A stretch of DNA of 64,000 nucleotides from Ochotona curzoniae (GCF_017591425.1 NW_024465751.1:3534001-3598000), one strand, 5' to 3'. Counted from the first letter of the stretch, positions 23,331 through 35,035 are shown. Program-made: numbers and translations. The notes: a model not told the origin generated them from the letters alone.

Positions 23331-23874
23331 ATACTCCAAAACTGAGACCCTGGGAGACACCCTAGATGATCTGCAACACAGAAACCTAAACTAATTTAAA
23401 CATTTGTCATGACAATAAGTTGATCATTGAACTAACAACACTCTGCGTTTCAGACAGGTTTCTATCTCATGAAAGATACAGTTTGTTGCTGGTAAATGTT
23501 CTCAAAGGAGTGTTCTTGTTCTGTAAGATTATTTTATGAGTAACTTGCTAAGTGCAGAACGGGAGCTGGAGATGTGAAGCAACAAAGCCAGTGTGTTTGC
23601 TGCTTCTTCCAGGTGCGTAACTTTGTATTCATGACATAACCTAGAGCTCTTATCACCTCTTCATAAGACATGGACAATAAAATAACAGGTTCACAATACC
23701 CCTTTGTAAACTCAAATGGGAAACATTCATGTTATTATAATAGACATGGTTTAGTAGCACCTTGGAAGACAAGCTGAGTTTGCATATTGGAAAATTTGAC
23801 TCAGTGGAGTCACAGGTATCTTTATTGTAGCTTCTTCTATATGCTAGTAAAAAATAATAGTACTGTGACTTTAT

Positions 23875-23960
23875 TGATCACTTATTGTATGCTGGACACT
23901 GAGATAATGAGCATTATCTCATTAACTCTTCATGACAGAGTTGCAAAGTTAGAAATTCAA
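23875..23960 (-). repeat. MIR-type fragment
   Basis: GATCACTTATTGTATGCTGG, ACACTGAGATAATGAGCATT and ATCTCATTAACTCTTCATGA correspond to the 3' part of MIR in reverse orientation. Confidence 0.5.
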
Positions 23961-24929
23961 ATAAGACAGAGCAGATGGCATAAAGCATGTCAACCACAAC
24001 CTGTACAGTTGTATTGATGCTTCTTGATTTTTGAAACTCCAATTGGATTACCACTTTATTGGCAGGAGACTTGGGATTACACAGGTTTTATAATTGCCTG
24101 ATATCACACAGATCTTCCATCATGGCATGGGGATATTAGTCTGGAACCAAATGCCTGCAAAGCCATGAGTCTTAACCTTTACAGTATCCAGCTTCCCAAC
24201 TTCAGCTTTGTGTATTTTCTGCTGATGCCTGATTCCACCACTGATACCAAGGAGCAACATATGGCGTAAGAGCTCTTACACACGTCTAGTAAATAAGTAT
24301 AATTGACATTTAGAAGTGGAAAAAGTTTATAAATATCTGTGAATACCAAGAGAATAATCCTTAACCAATAGGATCTCCTAATATACTGATTTCATCGAAA
24401 AATATTTTATTTGAGAAACATGATACTAGTTAAATAGCTAAGAAGACACTGAATATAAGTTTGCCTCCAATGTGTCTCACACATGTCTATTTACACAATT
24501 GAATAAACTCACATAAAATTAGATGACAATTTCTGTTACATAGATTGAAGAGGGGAACCAAGTGCCACCTCATCATACGCCTGGGTCTGTATGGGGGAGT
24601 CTGGACTGCTGAGAAGATGCCAAACTCAGCACCATGCTCTGTATCTGCAACAGCGTTTTTCATGATTTACAGAAGTCGTCCCTGTGGCATCCTAATGAGA
24701 ACTGCAGAGCCAGCTCTTTGCAGCGCAGTTGTTGAAAAGTCATAGGAATGACATGAGAATACAAAGTAGGAGCTGGCCTTTCTCTAGCAGTTAATTAGAG
24801 CGGAATTTTTCATCCTTGTGGCAGAGCTGCCCTGCTAAGCAGTAGGGTAAGACTAGGAAAGAACAGCCGGAACTACCTTGTTTTCCACTGACTGGAGGCA
24901 AGAACACCACACCTTGCCTCAGCATCTCT

Positions 24930-25060
24930 TGTATTTTTTCTTTTTTGTCTTTCTCTATCTCACCCTAATCGTTCCTTCTCTCTCTTCCCCTCTCTTTCTT
25001 TCTCACTCTCTTTACCTCCCTTCCTCACTGTTTCTCTCCATTTTCTCTCAGAAGGCATAA
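24930..25060. repeat. CT-rich low-complexity tract
   Basis: About 130 bp dominated by C and T on the + strand (TCTCTCTTCCCCTCTCTTTC, CTCACTCTCTTTACCTCCC). It may be the remnant of a SINE tail or a polypyrimidine microsatellite. No exon follows it. Confidence 0.8.
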
Positions 25061-25127
25061 AACACTGTAACAGAAGATAGGTGGCTTTGATTCTCATCAG
25101 TGTTTCCCAGCATTTTTCCTTTTTCAG

Positions 25128-25200
25128 AAATACAGGGGTATTCCAAAATGGCTCAGAGAAACAAAATTAAATATCATATGCATTTTCCATGACCCTCATC
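25128..25200. mobile_element. Fragment of palindromic DNA transposon relic
   Basis: AGGGGTATTCCAAAATGGCT, then ATCATATGCATTTTCCATGA resemble one end of the element seen at 17642 and 19826. Very weak on its own. Confidence 0.3.
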
Positions 25201-26558
25201 ATCATGTATCACTGATACAGCTAAAAAAAGAAAAGAAGCTTTGACAAATCAAATTGAGGTGAACAGAAAGGCATTTGTATTAACACTCTCAAAAAAAAAA
25301 AAAACAGCCAACAAGATGTTTGTATACACACAAAGAGAAATGTGTTGCAAGAGACTGTGGGAGCTTGGAAAAGACTGGCTGGCTGGAGATTCAGGGGATG
25401 TTGGCACTACAGTTCAAGCACATAGACAGTCTGCAGTGGGAAACCCATCATATCCAGGGGACACCACTGTTTTTTCTCCTAGGACTTGAAATGACCAGAA
25501 AGATACATTCACACAATGCAGGGAAATCTGAATAATTCAAAATGTATGGATATAGTTCTTCATCTCATTCTAAACAAATACCTTTATAGCCTTATTTAGA
25601 CTAGCATTTGACCAAATATCGGGTTACTATAGGCTAATCAGGTTGGCACATAAAATCAACCATCACCGTGTTCTTCTGCCTCTTAGGCAATGGCATCTGT
25701 AACAGCACCAAGTAGAATGCAGAGTCTTAGATGCATGTAGACAGCTGTGAATAAGAAGTAAAATGTTCCTCCCCCATATAAAGGAGATAGGATCTTTGGA
25801 AGTTGGTAAACAGAGCAGTCCACTGCAACCATAATTGTCTTCTCCTCTTAAAGGCCTGAGATATCCCATTGGATAGAATTGTATTCCAACAGTATCCTTG
25901 ACTCAGTTTGTGTTCTTTCTCTAAAAGTAGGGCTTCTCCCAAAGGCCCTGATTCCCTGACAATCCACCCACCACTCCACTCCTGAGACAATTCTCACACT
26001 AATCCAGTGATACAGCTAGGGTGAAGCCATGTGATGTAATGAAACATGCTTTCCCCTGAACACTCAAGAGATTGTGGTTGACATTCTGCTTCCAAGAGTG
26101 TTTCACATGTTAAACTTATTTCCTTCTTTGAAAAGTTAGAATAATCGTATGGGAGGGCAGATACAAATGGTTAGATCTAAGTATTGGAGACAATGGAGGT
26201 GACTTCATCTCACCACTGCATTAGAAACCAAGCATTGTACAACGTACAAAGACCTAAGGCAGCAGACATGGCATGTGACTGTGACATCCATCACTATTCC
26301 ATACAATGTCTCAAAAGAATTGCAGAAAACTCAGCTACCCATACAGAGGAAGAATGCCATCAAGCCAAAACCATAATAAGAAATGTGATGAAGTTGGATT
26401 CTGCCTATTTGCAAGGACCATGTTGGAAGCTTGAAATAAGGCATGACAGGAATATCTACACCCCAAACATTGACAAGCATTAGGAATGAAGGTGGTTTGT
26501 CCCCAAAGAGACAGGTGTGAAAAGAACCCCGTTCTTGTGAAAGAAAGTAAGAAAATAA

Positions 26559-26599
26559 AGGGAGGGAGGGAAGGGAGGGAGGGAGGAAGGAGGAGGGAG
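26559..26599. repeat. (GGGA)n low-complexity tract
   Basis: Runs of GGGA and GGAA, with at least four GGG runs separated by one or two A, on the transcribed sense strand. It fits the pattern of a possible G-quadruplex in the pre-mRNA. Confidence 0.9.
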
Positions 26600-27404
26600 C
26601 CAAATCACCCTAGCTTTTAAATTTCCTATAAGAAGCTGCCTGTCACAGTATGGTTTAGAAAAGGAGTTCTTTTTGTGAAGAAGAGGGTTTCCGTTTTGTG
26701 GAATGCAGATTGTAATCCATACTCATTGTAAGTTTGATTTGGAAATGGTCCCATGGAAGAATTTGATTCTGATTCTTCACAATGGTGGTTTATAAACTTC
26801 TTGCTGCTTACACCCTCAAATAATAAGTTACAACCCTCATCCAATTCTAAGCTGACATATAACTATCAATCATAAAAGCATGCTTATTTTATTTGTGGGA
26901 ACTATAAAACATTAAATGATTTGAAATAATTAAAATGGGAAAGATCTATAATAAAAGTATGTTTAATGATAAAATTCTTAGAAAGTAAGTTTTAATATCT
27001 CATTTGATTAAGTATGCTTCTATTGGGCAGATTTTGACTCCTCTCAAGTTTCATATTTCACAGCTTTAGTCCTGGTGATGATATTGGAAATGGATCATTC
27101 ATGAGATAAGTCAGTTTAGATAAGTTCACAAGAATGGGGTTCTTTTGGTCCACATGATGCCCTGAGAGAAAGAGACACCAAAGAGCTTACCATTAATTGT
27201 CTCTCTTCACCATGGGAGGACATACCAAGCAATTCAGCTTCAGCATGGAAAAGGATATAGGGCCCACTGTGTTCCAGCAAGATCAGAGAATATATGATTT
27301 TCATCAGCAAGAAGACACAAGAAATCTAAGAAACTGAGTAGGGCAAACCATAGTTTTAAGTGATGACCGACAGACAGTCTTGGTTTAGGGCTGTGGAATT
27401 CTGA

Positions 27405-27535
27405 ATGTGGTCCATAATCAGCAGCAGCTTCAACTGGAAATCAACTGAGCTGTAGAATCTTGGCCTCCACCCAAGATCTGTCAAATCAGATTCTCCCTCA
27501 CAGAATTCAAGCATTATGCATACCTTAACACTCAA
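27405..27535. mobile_element. MER5A-like DNA transposon relic
   Basis: GAATGTGGTCCATAATCAGC, AGCAGCTTCAACTGGAAATC, TTGGCCTCCACCCAAGATCT and AATCAGATTCTCCCTCACAG match the order of the short hAT-Charlie relic MER5A. Confidence 0.65.
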
Positions 27536-28238
27536 AATACGGAGCTGGCATGAGAGACTCAGGTTCTTCGCCCTTGTGGCTAGGTCTGGCCTAGAGAATG
27601 CCAGTAAACACTAATGGGAATTAAGAGGTAAAATGAAGGAGACTAAAAGTAATTAAAGAATGGGTGCCCCTACCACTCTACAAAAACTCCAAACTGTCTG
27701 TGCCTCCACTATCCCTCTGTAAGTGTCAATTTAGGAGATAAATTATTTTATAGTAGCCAAAATTTCCCTGAGCTGGCTCAACAAGGGAATTCTGACCCAG
27801 ATGCAGAGCCACCCTGACTCAATGTGTCATTATTCTCAGATTCAGAGGCATGAAGGGAAGCCAGATCAACATTGCTCACTTCCTCAAGATTGCCAATCAG
27901 GACCAAGAGGACCATTGCTCCCCCTGTGCTCTCCCTAGGCAGTTCTTAACAGGGAGGTTCTCTTGCACATCAGATTTCCACTCCCAGCAAATGGAGACAA
28001 ATACAGCCAAGTGTCCAAACCACATTCATTCAGGTGTCTGGCATGGTGAGTGTCAGTCAAGCCCCATACCTTAATACCTGGGTGATCTTGGGAGAATAAC
28101 TTACCCTCTCTCCACTCTGGCTTGCTTAACTATCAGGCAAGAATTAGCCATTTTAAAACAAGTTCCATAAGTACACAAACCGGTTTGTCTATTTGGCTCA
28201 CGTCTTGTGTCTACCAAGATCTTCAACAGCTTCTTGGG

Positions 28239-28401
28239 TGGATGGATGGATGGATGGATGGGTGGATGGATGGATGGATGGATGGATGGATGGATGGATG
28301 GATGGATGGATGGATGGATGAATGGATGGATGAATGGATGGATGGATGGATGGATGGATGGATGGATGGATGGATAGATGGATGGATGAATGGATGGATG
28401 A
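28239..28401. repeat. (TGGA)n tetranucleotide array
   Basis: About 163 bp of TGGA repeats (about 40 units) with a few single-base interruptions (one GGTGGA near 28260, GATGAATGG near 28320-28332 and 28388, one GATAGATG near 28373). It yields artificial Asp-Gly-Trp-Met frames on one strand and His-Pro-Ser-Ile frames on the other. Confidence 0.98.
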
Positions 28402-28573
28402 GCTGGCGATTTTGCATAGAATGATATGGAGTTGACTTGGATTGTGAAGATGGAATATCTGACACAGAAGAGGTAATGGGCATCTCTTAATGTTCTTAGA
28501 GTCTCGGTTTCCTCATCTACAAGAGAGAAGGTTGTAACACACTCACAGCACTCTCAAAAATCACTGTGTATGT

Positions 28574-28919
28574 TCAAGTGAGATCTTTTTTTTTAAAGAT
28601 TTATTTTTATTATTTTTTTACTGGAAAGGCGGATATACAGAGAGGAGAGACAGAGAGGAAGATCTTCCGTCCGATGAAGCGCAACGGGCCGATACTATGC
28701 CGATCCGAAGCCAGGAGCCTCTTCCGGGTCTCCCACGCGGGTGCAGGTTCCTAAGGCTTTGGGCCATCCTCGACTGCTTTCCCGGGCCACAGGCAGGGAG
28801 CTGGAAGGGAAGCAGGGCTGCCGGGATTAGAACCGGTGCCCATATGGGATCCCGGGCGTGCAAGGCTAGGACCTTTAACCACTTGCGCCACCGCGCCGGG
28901 CCCCATCAAGTGAGATCTT
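28574..28919 (-). mobile_element. Recent C-family SINE with 14-bp target-site duplication, minus strand
   Basis: The SINE body spans 28588-28905: T-rich start, GGAAAGGCGGATATACAGAG, ATCTTCCGTCCG, CCGGGTCTCCCACGCGGGTG, and GCGCCACCGCGCCGGGCCCC at its head. It is bordered by TCAAGTGAGATCTT at 28574-28587 and again, identical, at 28906-28919. Compared with the copy at 15531 it lacks about 20 bases after TTCCGTCCG. Perfect duplications and retained CpGs show a young insertion. Confidence 0.95.
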
Positions 28920-31104
28920 GAAGAGGGACGTGCTTTGTGAAGTTGCAGCTTCTATGTTGGGATGAGTTTCACTCAAGTGCAGTACAGGCCAAAAAATGAA
29001 TCAGAGTTGAAGACCCACCACGCCAGTATCCCAATTCCACACTGACTCTTAAAGCACCCTTGTTTTAAATTCACTGATTTTTGAGATTAATTTGTCAAAT
29101 TCAACATCTGCAGGCCAAGCCCAGCCTACTATTTTTTTCTGCTATTTTTTTCAAAGAAGCTATACATGGTAACAGAAAGCAACCTTTGGGTTTAGACTCA
29201 CACACCTGTTATAAAAGCTTTCTACATAAAACTACATAACCCAAAAGCAACACACTTCTTATAACTCACTTGTTACATCATCAAAATTCCATATCTACAC
29301 AATACTCTTCAAGCACAATTGATCTTCATAACTACCTCACCTTTGTTTTGCTCTGGAGTTACAAGGCGCTGCTTCTTCCAGGAAACTATATTAAATAGGC
29401 TAGGGGAAGATACTTGCTGTAAATAATGATTGCTGTCATGGTTTTAGCAGAAAATGAAAACTAGAGTGACCAATTCTCAAATTTTTAATCCTCTGATTCA
29501 ACCTATGTAGTTGAAAGTCATCATAGCTGACAACAATTGGAAGTTGTGAGTGTCCAGATTAACTGTTTTACATGTTTAATTTTATGAACATTCTTCAGGG
29601 AACCTTCCCCCCCCCCTTTATATCTGAAAAACCAAGATTCTGAGACTAATACTAATAAAAGAGACCTTTAGTAAATAGGAAGCCCAGCAGCACAACCAGC
29701 ATGGCTTCAATACCTGTGTCTGGAGCCCAACTCAGCAATGGTAAAATCTGCATTGGAATTCTGGTCTCTGACCCCAAAACAAACTTAAGTTGAGTGTTCA
29801 TCCCACAGTGCCAAACTGCTACTCTGCAAAAATTATCCTCATTTTCTGCTTAATTATTGAGAATATAGAGTCCAGTTTACAGATCAATGACTGTTAGTGG
29901 CTCGTGCCTCCTGAAACCGCAAGTTCTATGGATGGATGAATTGACCAGAAAACGAACTACTTGAAGCATTGAAGTTAAATGGAAAATTCTAATATCCTTT
30001 ATCTTATCCTTATAACTGTAACATCCCTCAATCAAAAACAATACCTTCAGTTTTCTGCTGCTAATCATTGTACTACTTGTTCCTACCTATAGAGAACTGC
30101 AAAATATCAAATGGTTTTTAAATTTTCGTTTATTTTTTAAAGAGACTCACTGTATCTCATAGGTACAATTCAAGGAATATATCTTAAAATAGGCCCACCA
30201 CGAAGAACAGAGCGAAGCTGCTGTTTGGAAGGAAAATGGTCAGAAGTGTCACCACCCTCCGCCAACTAGCAGATCCTAAAGCACTGTGTGTGGTTCAGTC
30301 TTCAGACATAGGATGCTCAGCAAAACAGCCAGTGAGCCTTGCCTGCTAAGTCAGTAAGCTCCGCTGAACTGTGCCCACATGTAAGAACTGTGCGTCACAG
30401 AGAGGGATGATAAGACTCCATCCCTCAGGAAACTCAGGACTGGTGGAGGACACGAGAGAAGCTGTAGGTGTTAAGTGACCCGCAGTCACTTTCTCCTAAT
30501 TTGTAGCTGATAAATCCCAGCAGACGGTCCCTGGGGTGTAAACTTGAATTAAACAAACTTGAAGAAAGCAGAGAAACTTTCATTTTGGCTGCAAGAAAGT
30601 CCAAAGGTCTTACCCTCAAGAGCTGAACTTGAATGACGCCGGGTTGGAGGTTTTTTATAAGCACAGAGTAGCCTTTCCAAAGAGGATCAATGCCTATGAA
30701 TTATGAATGACTTTTACATGGTTCCATTCTTATGTTTTATTTAAGTCAAATTTCAGACGTAACCAAAAAAGGGGTGAAGGAGACAATGCAGTAAAGAAAC
30801 TTTCAGTATTCTCACTATGGTTTTTGTTTAGTAGAAAAAAAAACTAAGAAATGTAAATGTCTTTTCATTAAGATGCGCCAGTGCGTTCTCTGAATAATGT
30901 TAATTATCTAATAACATCAGCACAGCACTCTGTTTAATATTCTCTCACAACGTGTTGGCAAAGCACTTTAACATCCATCATCTCCTTTGGGGCTCTAGCA
31001 GCGCTGTAAGAAAGCATCAGGTAGAACCCTATTTTACAACCCCTGATGATCAGGGTCAATGTTAAGCTATTTGCTTATGATCATGTTGTAAATCCCATAC
31101 CTGT

Positions 31105-31240
31105 GGTGCAAAGAGTGTGGGGCTTAAAAGCAAAACAGGGCCGATTTAGTCCTAAAATCCTGCTGACTAGCTATGTGATCACAGACAGAAAAAAAAGGTC
31201 TTTTACTGTCCCAGGCTTAAGTTTCTTTATAAAAAATAAA
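31105..31240 (+). repeat. MIR fragment
   Basis: GAGTGTGGGGCTTAAAAGCA, TTTAGTCCTAAAATCCTGCT, CTAGCTATGTGATCACAGAC and TTAAGTTTCTTTATAAAAA follow the MIR order. Confidence 0.6.
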
Positions 31241-31834
31241 CAACCCAGTAATCCTAAGTATATATTAAGCAATATTCTGAACTCTATACATACATTTTCC
31301 TGCCCTACCATGAAAAGGCTATTGTTACTAACATTATTATCTTTGCTATTTAAATTATAGAGAAGTAATACAGCTTATGTAGCCAGCAGGCAACACATCA
31401 AAATGTAAGTTCAGTATTCCAGCAACTGCAGTCATTGTTTTGAACTCTTTGGCTACTATAACTATGTGGTGATGAGGAAAACGTGAATTATGACTAATGA
31501 TTGTACCAATTATAAAATTGCTGGTTATGATGAAGCTTTATTTTTCATTCACATTTTATCCCTGTTATGCAAGGGTGAGGAGTATATTAGGATATGCCAT
31601 TTTCCACCCTACTCATTCAAAGGCACTGGGCAAGGGCTGAACTTTGTAATTGATGGCGGATACAGAAGAGAGAACAAGAAATGTTGGGATTGATCAAGCC
31701 CTTAGAGCTTCTGCCTAGAAGTGGCACATGACATGTCAGCAACAGCATCAAAGATACAGGAGAGTGCAATCCTAGCATAGTCTTGGACTTTAAATCTATA
31801 CTTAGTGGCTGGGCAGAAAAAACGGACACTTTTT

Positions 31835-32115
31835 TTTAGGTTCATTTTATTTTTATTGCGAAGTCATACATACAGAGAAGAGGTGAGACAGGGAGGAAGA
31901 TCTTCCATCTGTTGATTCATTCCCCAGGTGGTCCCAATGGCTGGAGCTGGGCTGATCCGAACCAGGAGCCTGGAGTTTCCTCCAGGTCTCCCTCGCGGGT
32001 GCAGGAACACAAGACTTTGGGCCGCCACATATATATGTATATATGTATCTCTCTCCTTATCTCACTCCAACTCTAAGTTCAAAAAATAACCAATTTTTAA
32101 CCAAAAAAAAAAAAG
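31835..32115 (-). mobile_element. Truncated C-family SINE joined to a plus-oriented tail
   Basis: To about 32024 the sequence is a minus-strand SINE half (GGAAGATCTTCCATCTGTTG, CCAGGTCTCCCTCGCGGGTG, GACTTTGGGCCGCC). It then passes through an ATATATGTATATATGTAT stretch into a CTCTCTCCTTATCTCACTCC, CTCTAAGTTCAAAAAATAAC part and an A run, which looks like the tail of a SINE in the + direction. Inversion during insertion or a later rearrangement would explain it. Confidence 0.7.
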
Positions 32116-32638
32116 AGCTAAAGGAGGTATTTTAATTATTGCTCAGATCAAGGAAGAGTTTTAAACAGGATAGGGTGAAAGGATGACATAAAATTACTCT
32201 TTAGAAGGAGCCTCATTTACCAAGCCTTGGGCAGGATGAGGCAAGGACCTCAGACAGAGGCATAATGATGGCCTGACTGAGGGTCTTCAGAACAAATTTG
32301 CAAGAAGAAAACAATAGTAGTTTGGGGCTATAGATGGAAAGAGCAATGAAGTATGAAGCAATCACAGCTTTATGGACTTTGGGTAGAAAAGATTCTAATG
32401 CCATAACCTGAGACAGATGTATGTAGCAGGTGTGAGGAGAAGGTTTATAATAACACATGGAAGTACATATAAAAGGCCAGGAGTTTCAGAGGAGCAAGAA
32501 TATCTTTCCTGTCATCTGAGAATCTGAAAAGTCCTTGTAGGAAAGTTGTGGAGGATACAAAAGTGGGACTGCCTCCTGTGTTGAAGAATACTCTCTGTGA
32601 TCTTACACATGTGCCTCTCCAATCACCTATGTTCACAG

Positions 32639-32797
32639 GTACGTCCGGTCAAGGACAAAGCATGATGTGGATATGCGGATTGGAATCCACTCAGGCTCTG
32701 TGTTATGTGGCGTGCTGGGCCTGAGGAAGTGGCAGTTTGATGTCTGGTCCTGGGATGTGGACATTGCAAACAAACTGGAATCTGGAGGAATCCCTGG
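32639..32797 (+). CDS. ADCY8: ADCY8 coding exon: core of C1a (RIGIHSGS to IANKLESGG)
   Basis: This 159-nt exon completes an Arg codon, adds 52 codons and ends with two bases of a Gly codon (phase 2 at both ends, so its length is a multiple of three). It encodes [21 protein letters not shown], then [31 protein letters not shown] read in two blocks. [14 protein letters not shown] and [15 protein letters not shown] are the conserved central motifs of the C1 lobe; they line the cleft where C1 meets C2 and form part of the binding site for ATP and for activators. Acceptor TTCACAG|GTACGT: the exon itself begins with a donor-like hexamer. Donor TGG|GTAAGC is good. Skipping would keep the frame but remove essential structure. 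Confidence 0.97.
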
Positions 32798-33009
32798 GTA
32801 AGCCAAAACAAAGTCCTTTCATTGCTCTGTACCAACTATGGAAACAGACTTGCTGTGTGCAAAATTCAGAGGCATGGGTTAAAGAGGTAAATACTTAAGG
32901 AGACTGGACATTGAAACATCACACAAATATTGACCCCTCGTGTCTAATAAAGTGCACCAGAGGTCATAGAGATGGTGGCATGACACTGAGGTGTTCTGGT
33001 CCCCGCCCT

Positions 33010-33130
33010 GCGTAGTAATGGCTCTTGAACTTGGCTACAAATCAGAAGTGGCAACAACACATTTTAGGAGCCCTGTTATCCAAACCTTATGCTGATTCAG
33101 TTAAAGCATAGCCTATGAGGAATCTATTTT
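33010..33130. mobile_element. MER5A-like DNA transposon relic
   Basis: GGCTCTTGAACTTGGCTACA, AATCAGAAGTGGCAACAACA, ATGCTGATTCAGTTAAAGCA are in the order of a MER5A copy. Internal part shortened. Confidence 0.6.
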
Positions 33131-33418
33131 AGTTCTTACGTCAATGCTATGAAAAGCAAAAGTTAACACCTACAGAAAATTCAGAGCTTTCCTTGAAAAT
33201 TGAACACCCCAAATTTGTGTGACGAAGTTGGTCTAGACCCCAGACGGTGTTGGTGTCCTGAAAAGGACAGTTGATCCTTGAAAACTAGTATTACAATCCT
33301 ATTTACAGAAACTGGATTTAGTGAGATCTCAAATATATACGATCTTGTGAACTAATTTTCCACAGCTATTCTTTCTGAGAAATTAAAGAAAGAGAGTCTG
33401 GGAGGGGAGACACGATAG

Positions 33419-33700
33419 GGGCAAGTGTTTAGTACATGTTTAGATGTTGCCAGGTATACCAGTAACCCTAAGTTTGAGAACCAATTCCATTTCCACTATA
33501 GCTTCATGCTAAGGTACACCCTAGCATATAACAAAAAATGGATCCAGTACTTTGATCCCTGCCATTCTAGGAGACCTTAATGAAGTTCCAGGCTCCTGAA
33601 TTCAATTTGGCGCTGCCTTAACAGTGGTCGGCTTCTGGAGAGTGATGCAGTAAATGAAAAAATCTCTTCATATATCCTGCCTTCTGGGTCCTCCTCTGCC
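33419..33700 (+). mobile_element. C-family SINE, diverged
   Basis: GGGGCAAGTGTTTAGTACAT at the head, TTTGAGAACCAATTCCATTT, CCAGTACTTTGATCCCTGCC, GTTCCAGGCTCCTGAATTCA, AACAGTGGTCGGCTTCTGGA and an AATCTCTTCATATATCCTGC tail. Old copy. Confidence 0.65.
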
Positions 33701-33806
33701 TTTTAATTAAGAGTGAAAATAAATGCACAAGCAAATGTCAAAATAATAAAACAAAGACAACAAAAAATACATTATAGGTAATTGATTAGTTGATTGAGAG
33801 ATAAAT

Positions 33807-33858
<52 letters not shown>
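33807..33858. repeat. (GATA)13 microsatellite
   Basis: Thirteen uninterrupted GATA units (52 bp), followed by a TATAGACAGACATAT stretch. Perfect tetranucleotide arrays of this length are typically variable between individuals. Confidence 0.98.
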
Positions 33859-34894
33859 TAGACAGACATATATTCCTCTCTCAATACAACCTTCCTGTCT
33901 TTGGAGATGCAGAGTTCTCTAGTATCCTCCATTACTTTTGAAAATCATATTTAACATTAGGTAATGTAGTACCATAGAAGAATTTCTCAGGTTACCCAAC
34001 TCCCTGTACTAAGCTCTAGTATCTTTATCAAGTTGCATAAACTAGGCAAGGCACCAAGCAGGAGATTTTTGAGCAAACTTGGCTTTCATCATTCTCTCCA
34101 TGTGATGTAAGGCCTGTGCTTTGCTTCTTCTGTCTCATTTTCCTCACGGTAAAATAAAGATGACAATCCTTGCTGTATTTCTCCCAGTGAGATGTGTTTT
34201 CCCTACATGGGCATAATCCAGCTTACAGATCTCTCCTGAGCACACTGCAAGCTGTACATGCACATCTCCAAGTCAGTTACCATCTTTATAGGGTTTGCCA
34301 CACTGGAATAGAACTGAGGAAATCCTGGCCTGCCACTGCTGGGTTCTCTAAGTCCTTAAATTCTGTGAGATTTTTAGTAACTGAACCCTGAATTTAAACA
34401 AAGCAGGCTGTTGATCCATCTGTTTCTAGGCCTGTTTTTTAAAAACATATGTGTATGGGGAACTACCCATATACTGAATACATTCCCTTGGCAAACTTCA
34501 GAAGAGAGCTTTGAAAGTTTGCAAGATTCTGCTCTGACATCTGGAAACCAGTTTAGCTAATGTCCTCAGTCACAATCAGAAACAGAAAAGTCCCTGAGTT
34601 TATATCACATGTGGTGAAGGTTGAGCAGTGGGATCGCTATCCGCTGGCTGTAAAAGCTGAGACAGGTTCCTTCATCATCCTGTCTAGTTTCCTCTCCCAA
34701 AATTGGGTTGGAAACACATCCTTCTAAAGACTGACAGTCTGCCTAAGCTGGCCTAAGCTCAGGAATCACCAACATGCAAAAACAATCAGAAATTTCAAAA
34801 CAGATCTGCAAACTCTGTTGTTTGGAATTTCATTGATTCATGTTTTTGCTGCTTTTAGATATCTGACTCTTTGACTTCTGATTCTTGAACTCCT

Positions 34895-35035
34895 AGAGTG
34901 GTGGTTTGTAAACTTTAGTAGGCGTTTGAATGCATTTCTCAAAGGGCTGGAAAGTCCTTGAGTATGGAATTTCTGGTTCAGCTTATGTGAAATGGATTCA
35001 ATACTTTGTAACAAGTGACCAAGTGATAGGAAATA
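34895..35035. mobile_element. MER5A-like DNA transposon relic
   Basis: GAGTGGTGGTTTGTAAACTT, TAGTAGGCGTTTGAATGCAT, TTCTGGTTCAGCTTATGTGA resemble the left half of MER5A. Confidence 0.55.

Larger units (their letters stand above)
18976..32638 (+). other. ADCY8: ADCY8 intron (13.7 kb)
   Basis: 13,663-bp intron without a further ADCY8 exon. Contents: a palindromic element (19826-19935), a (GT)25 tract (19941-19991), SINE fragments (20042-20260, 21571-21901, 28588-28905, 31835-32115), an old L1 (21260-22560), an L2-type relic (23150-23330), MIR (23875-23960, 31105-31240), a CT-rich tract (about 24930-25060), a G-run tract (26559-26599), MER5A (27405-27535) and a TGGA array (28239-28401). Parts at 25.2-26.5, 26.6-27.4 and 29.0-31.1 kb show nothing I can name beyond AT-rich DNA. 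Confidence 0.75.

Noticed and set aside
28122..28483. Repetitive Asp-Gly-Trp-Met protein (plus) and His-Pro-Ser-Ile protein (minus)
   Set aside because: Both are translations of the TGGA array. A tetranucleotide repeat gives the same repeating peptide in every frame, with no start context or conservation.
29606..29620. C run as a sign of an L1 end or assembly gap
   Set aside because: Only about ten C residues in AT-rich sequence, no L1 landmarks on either side and no break in the sequence.
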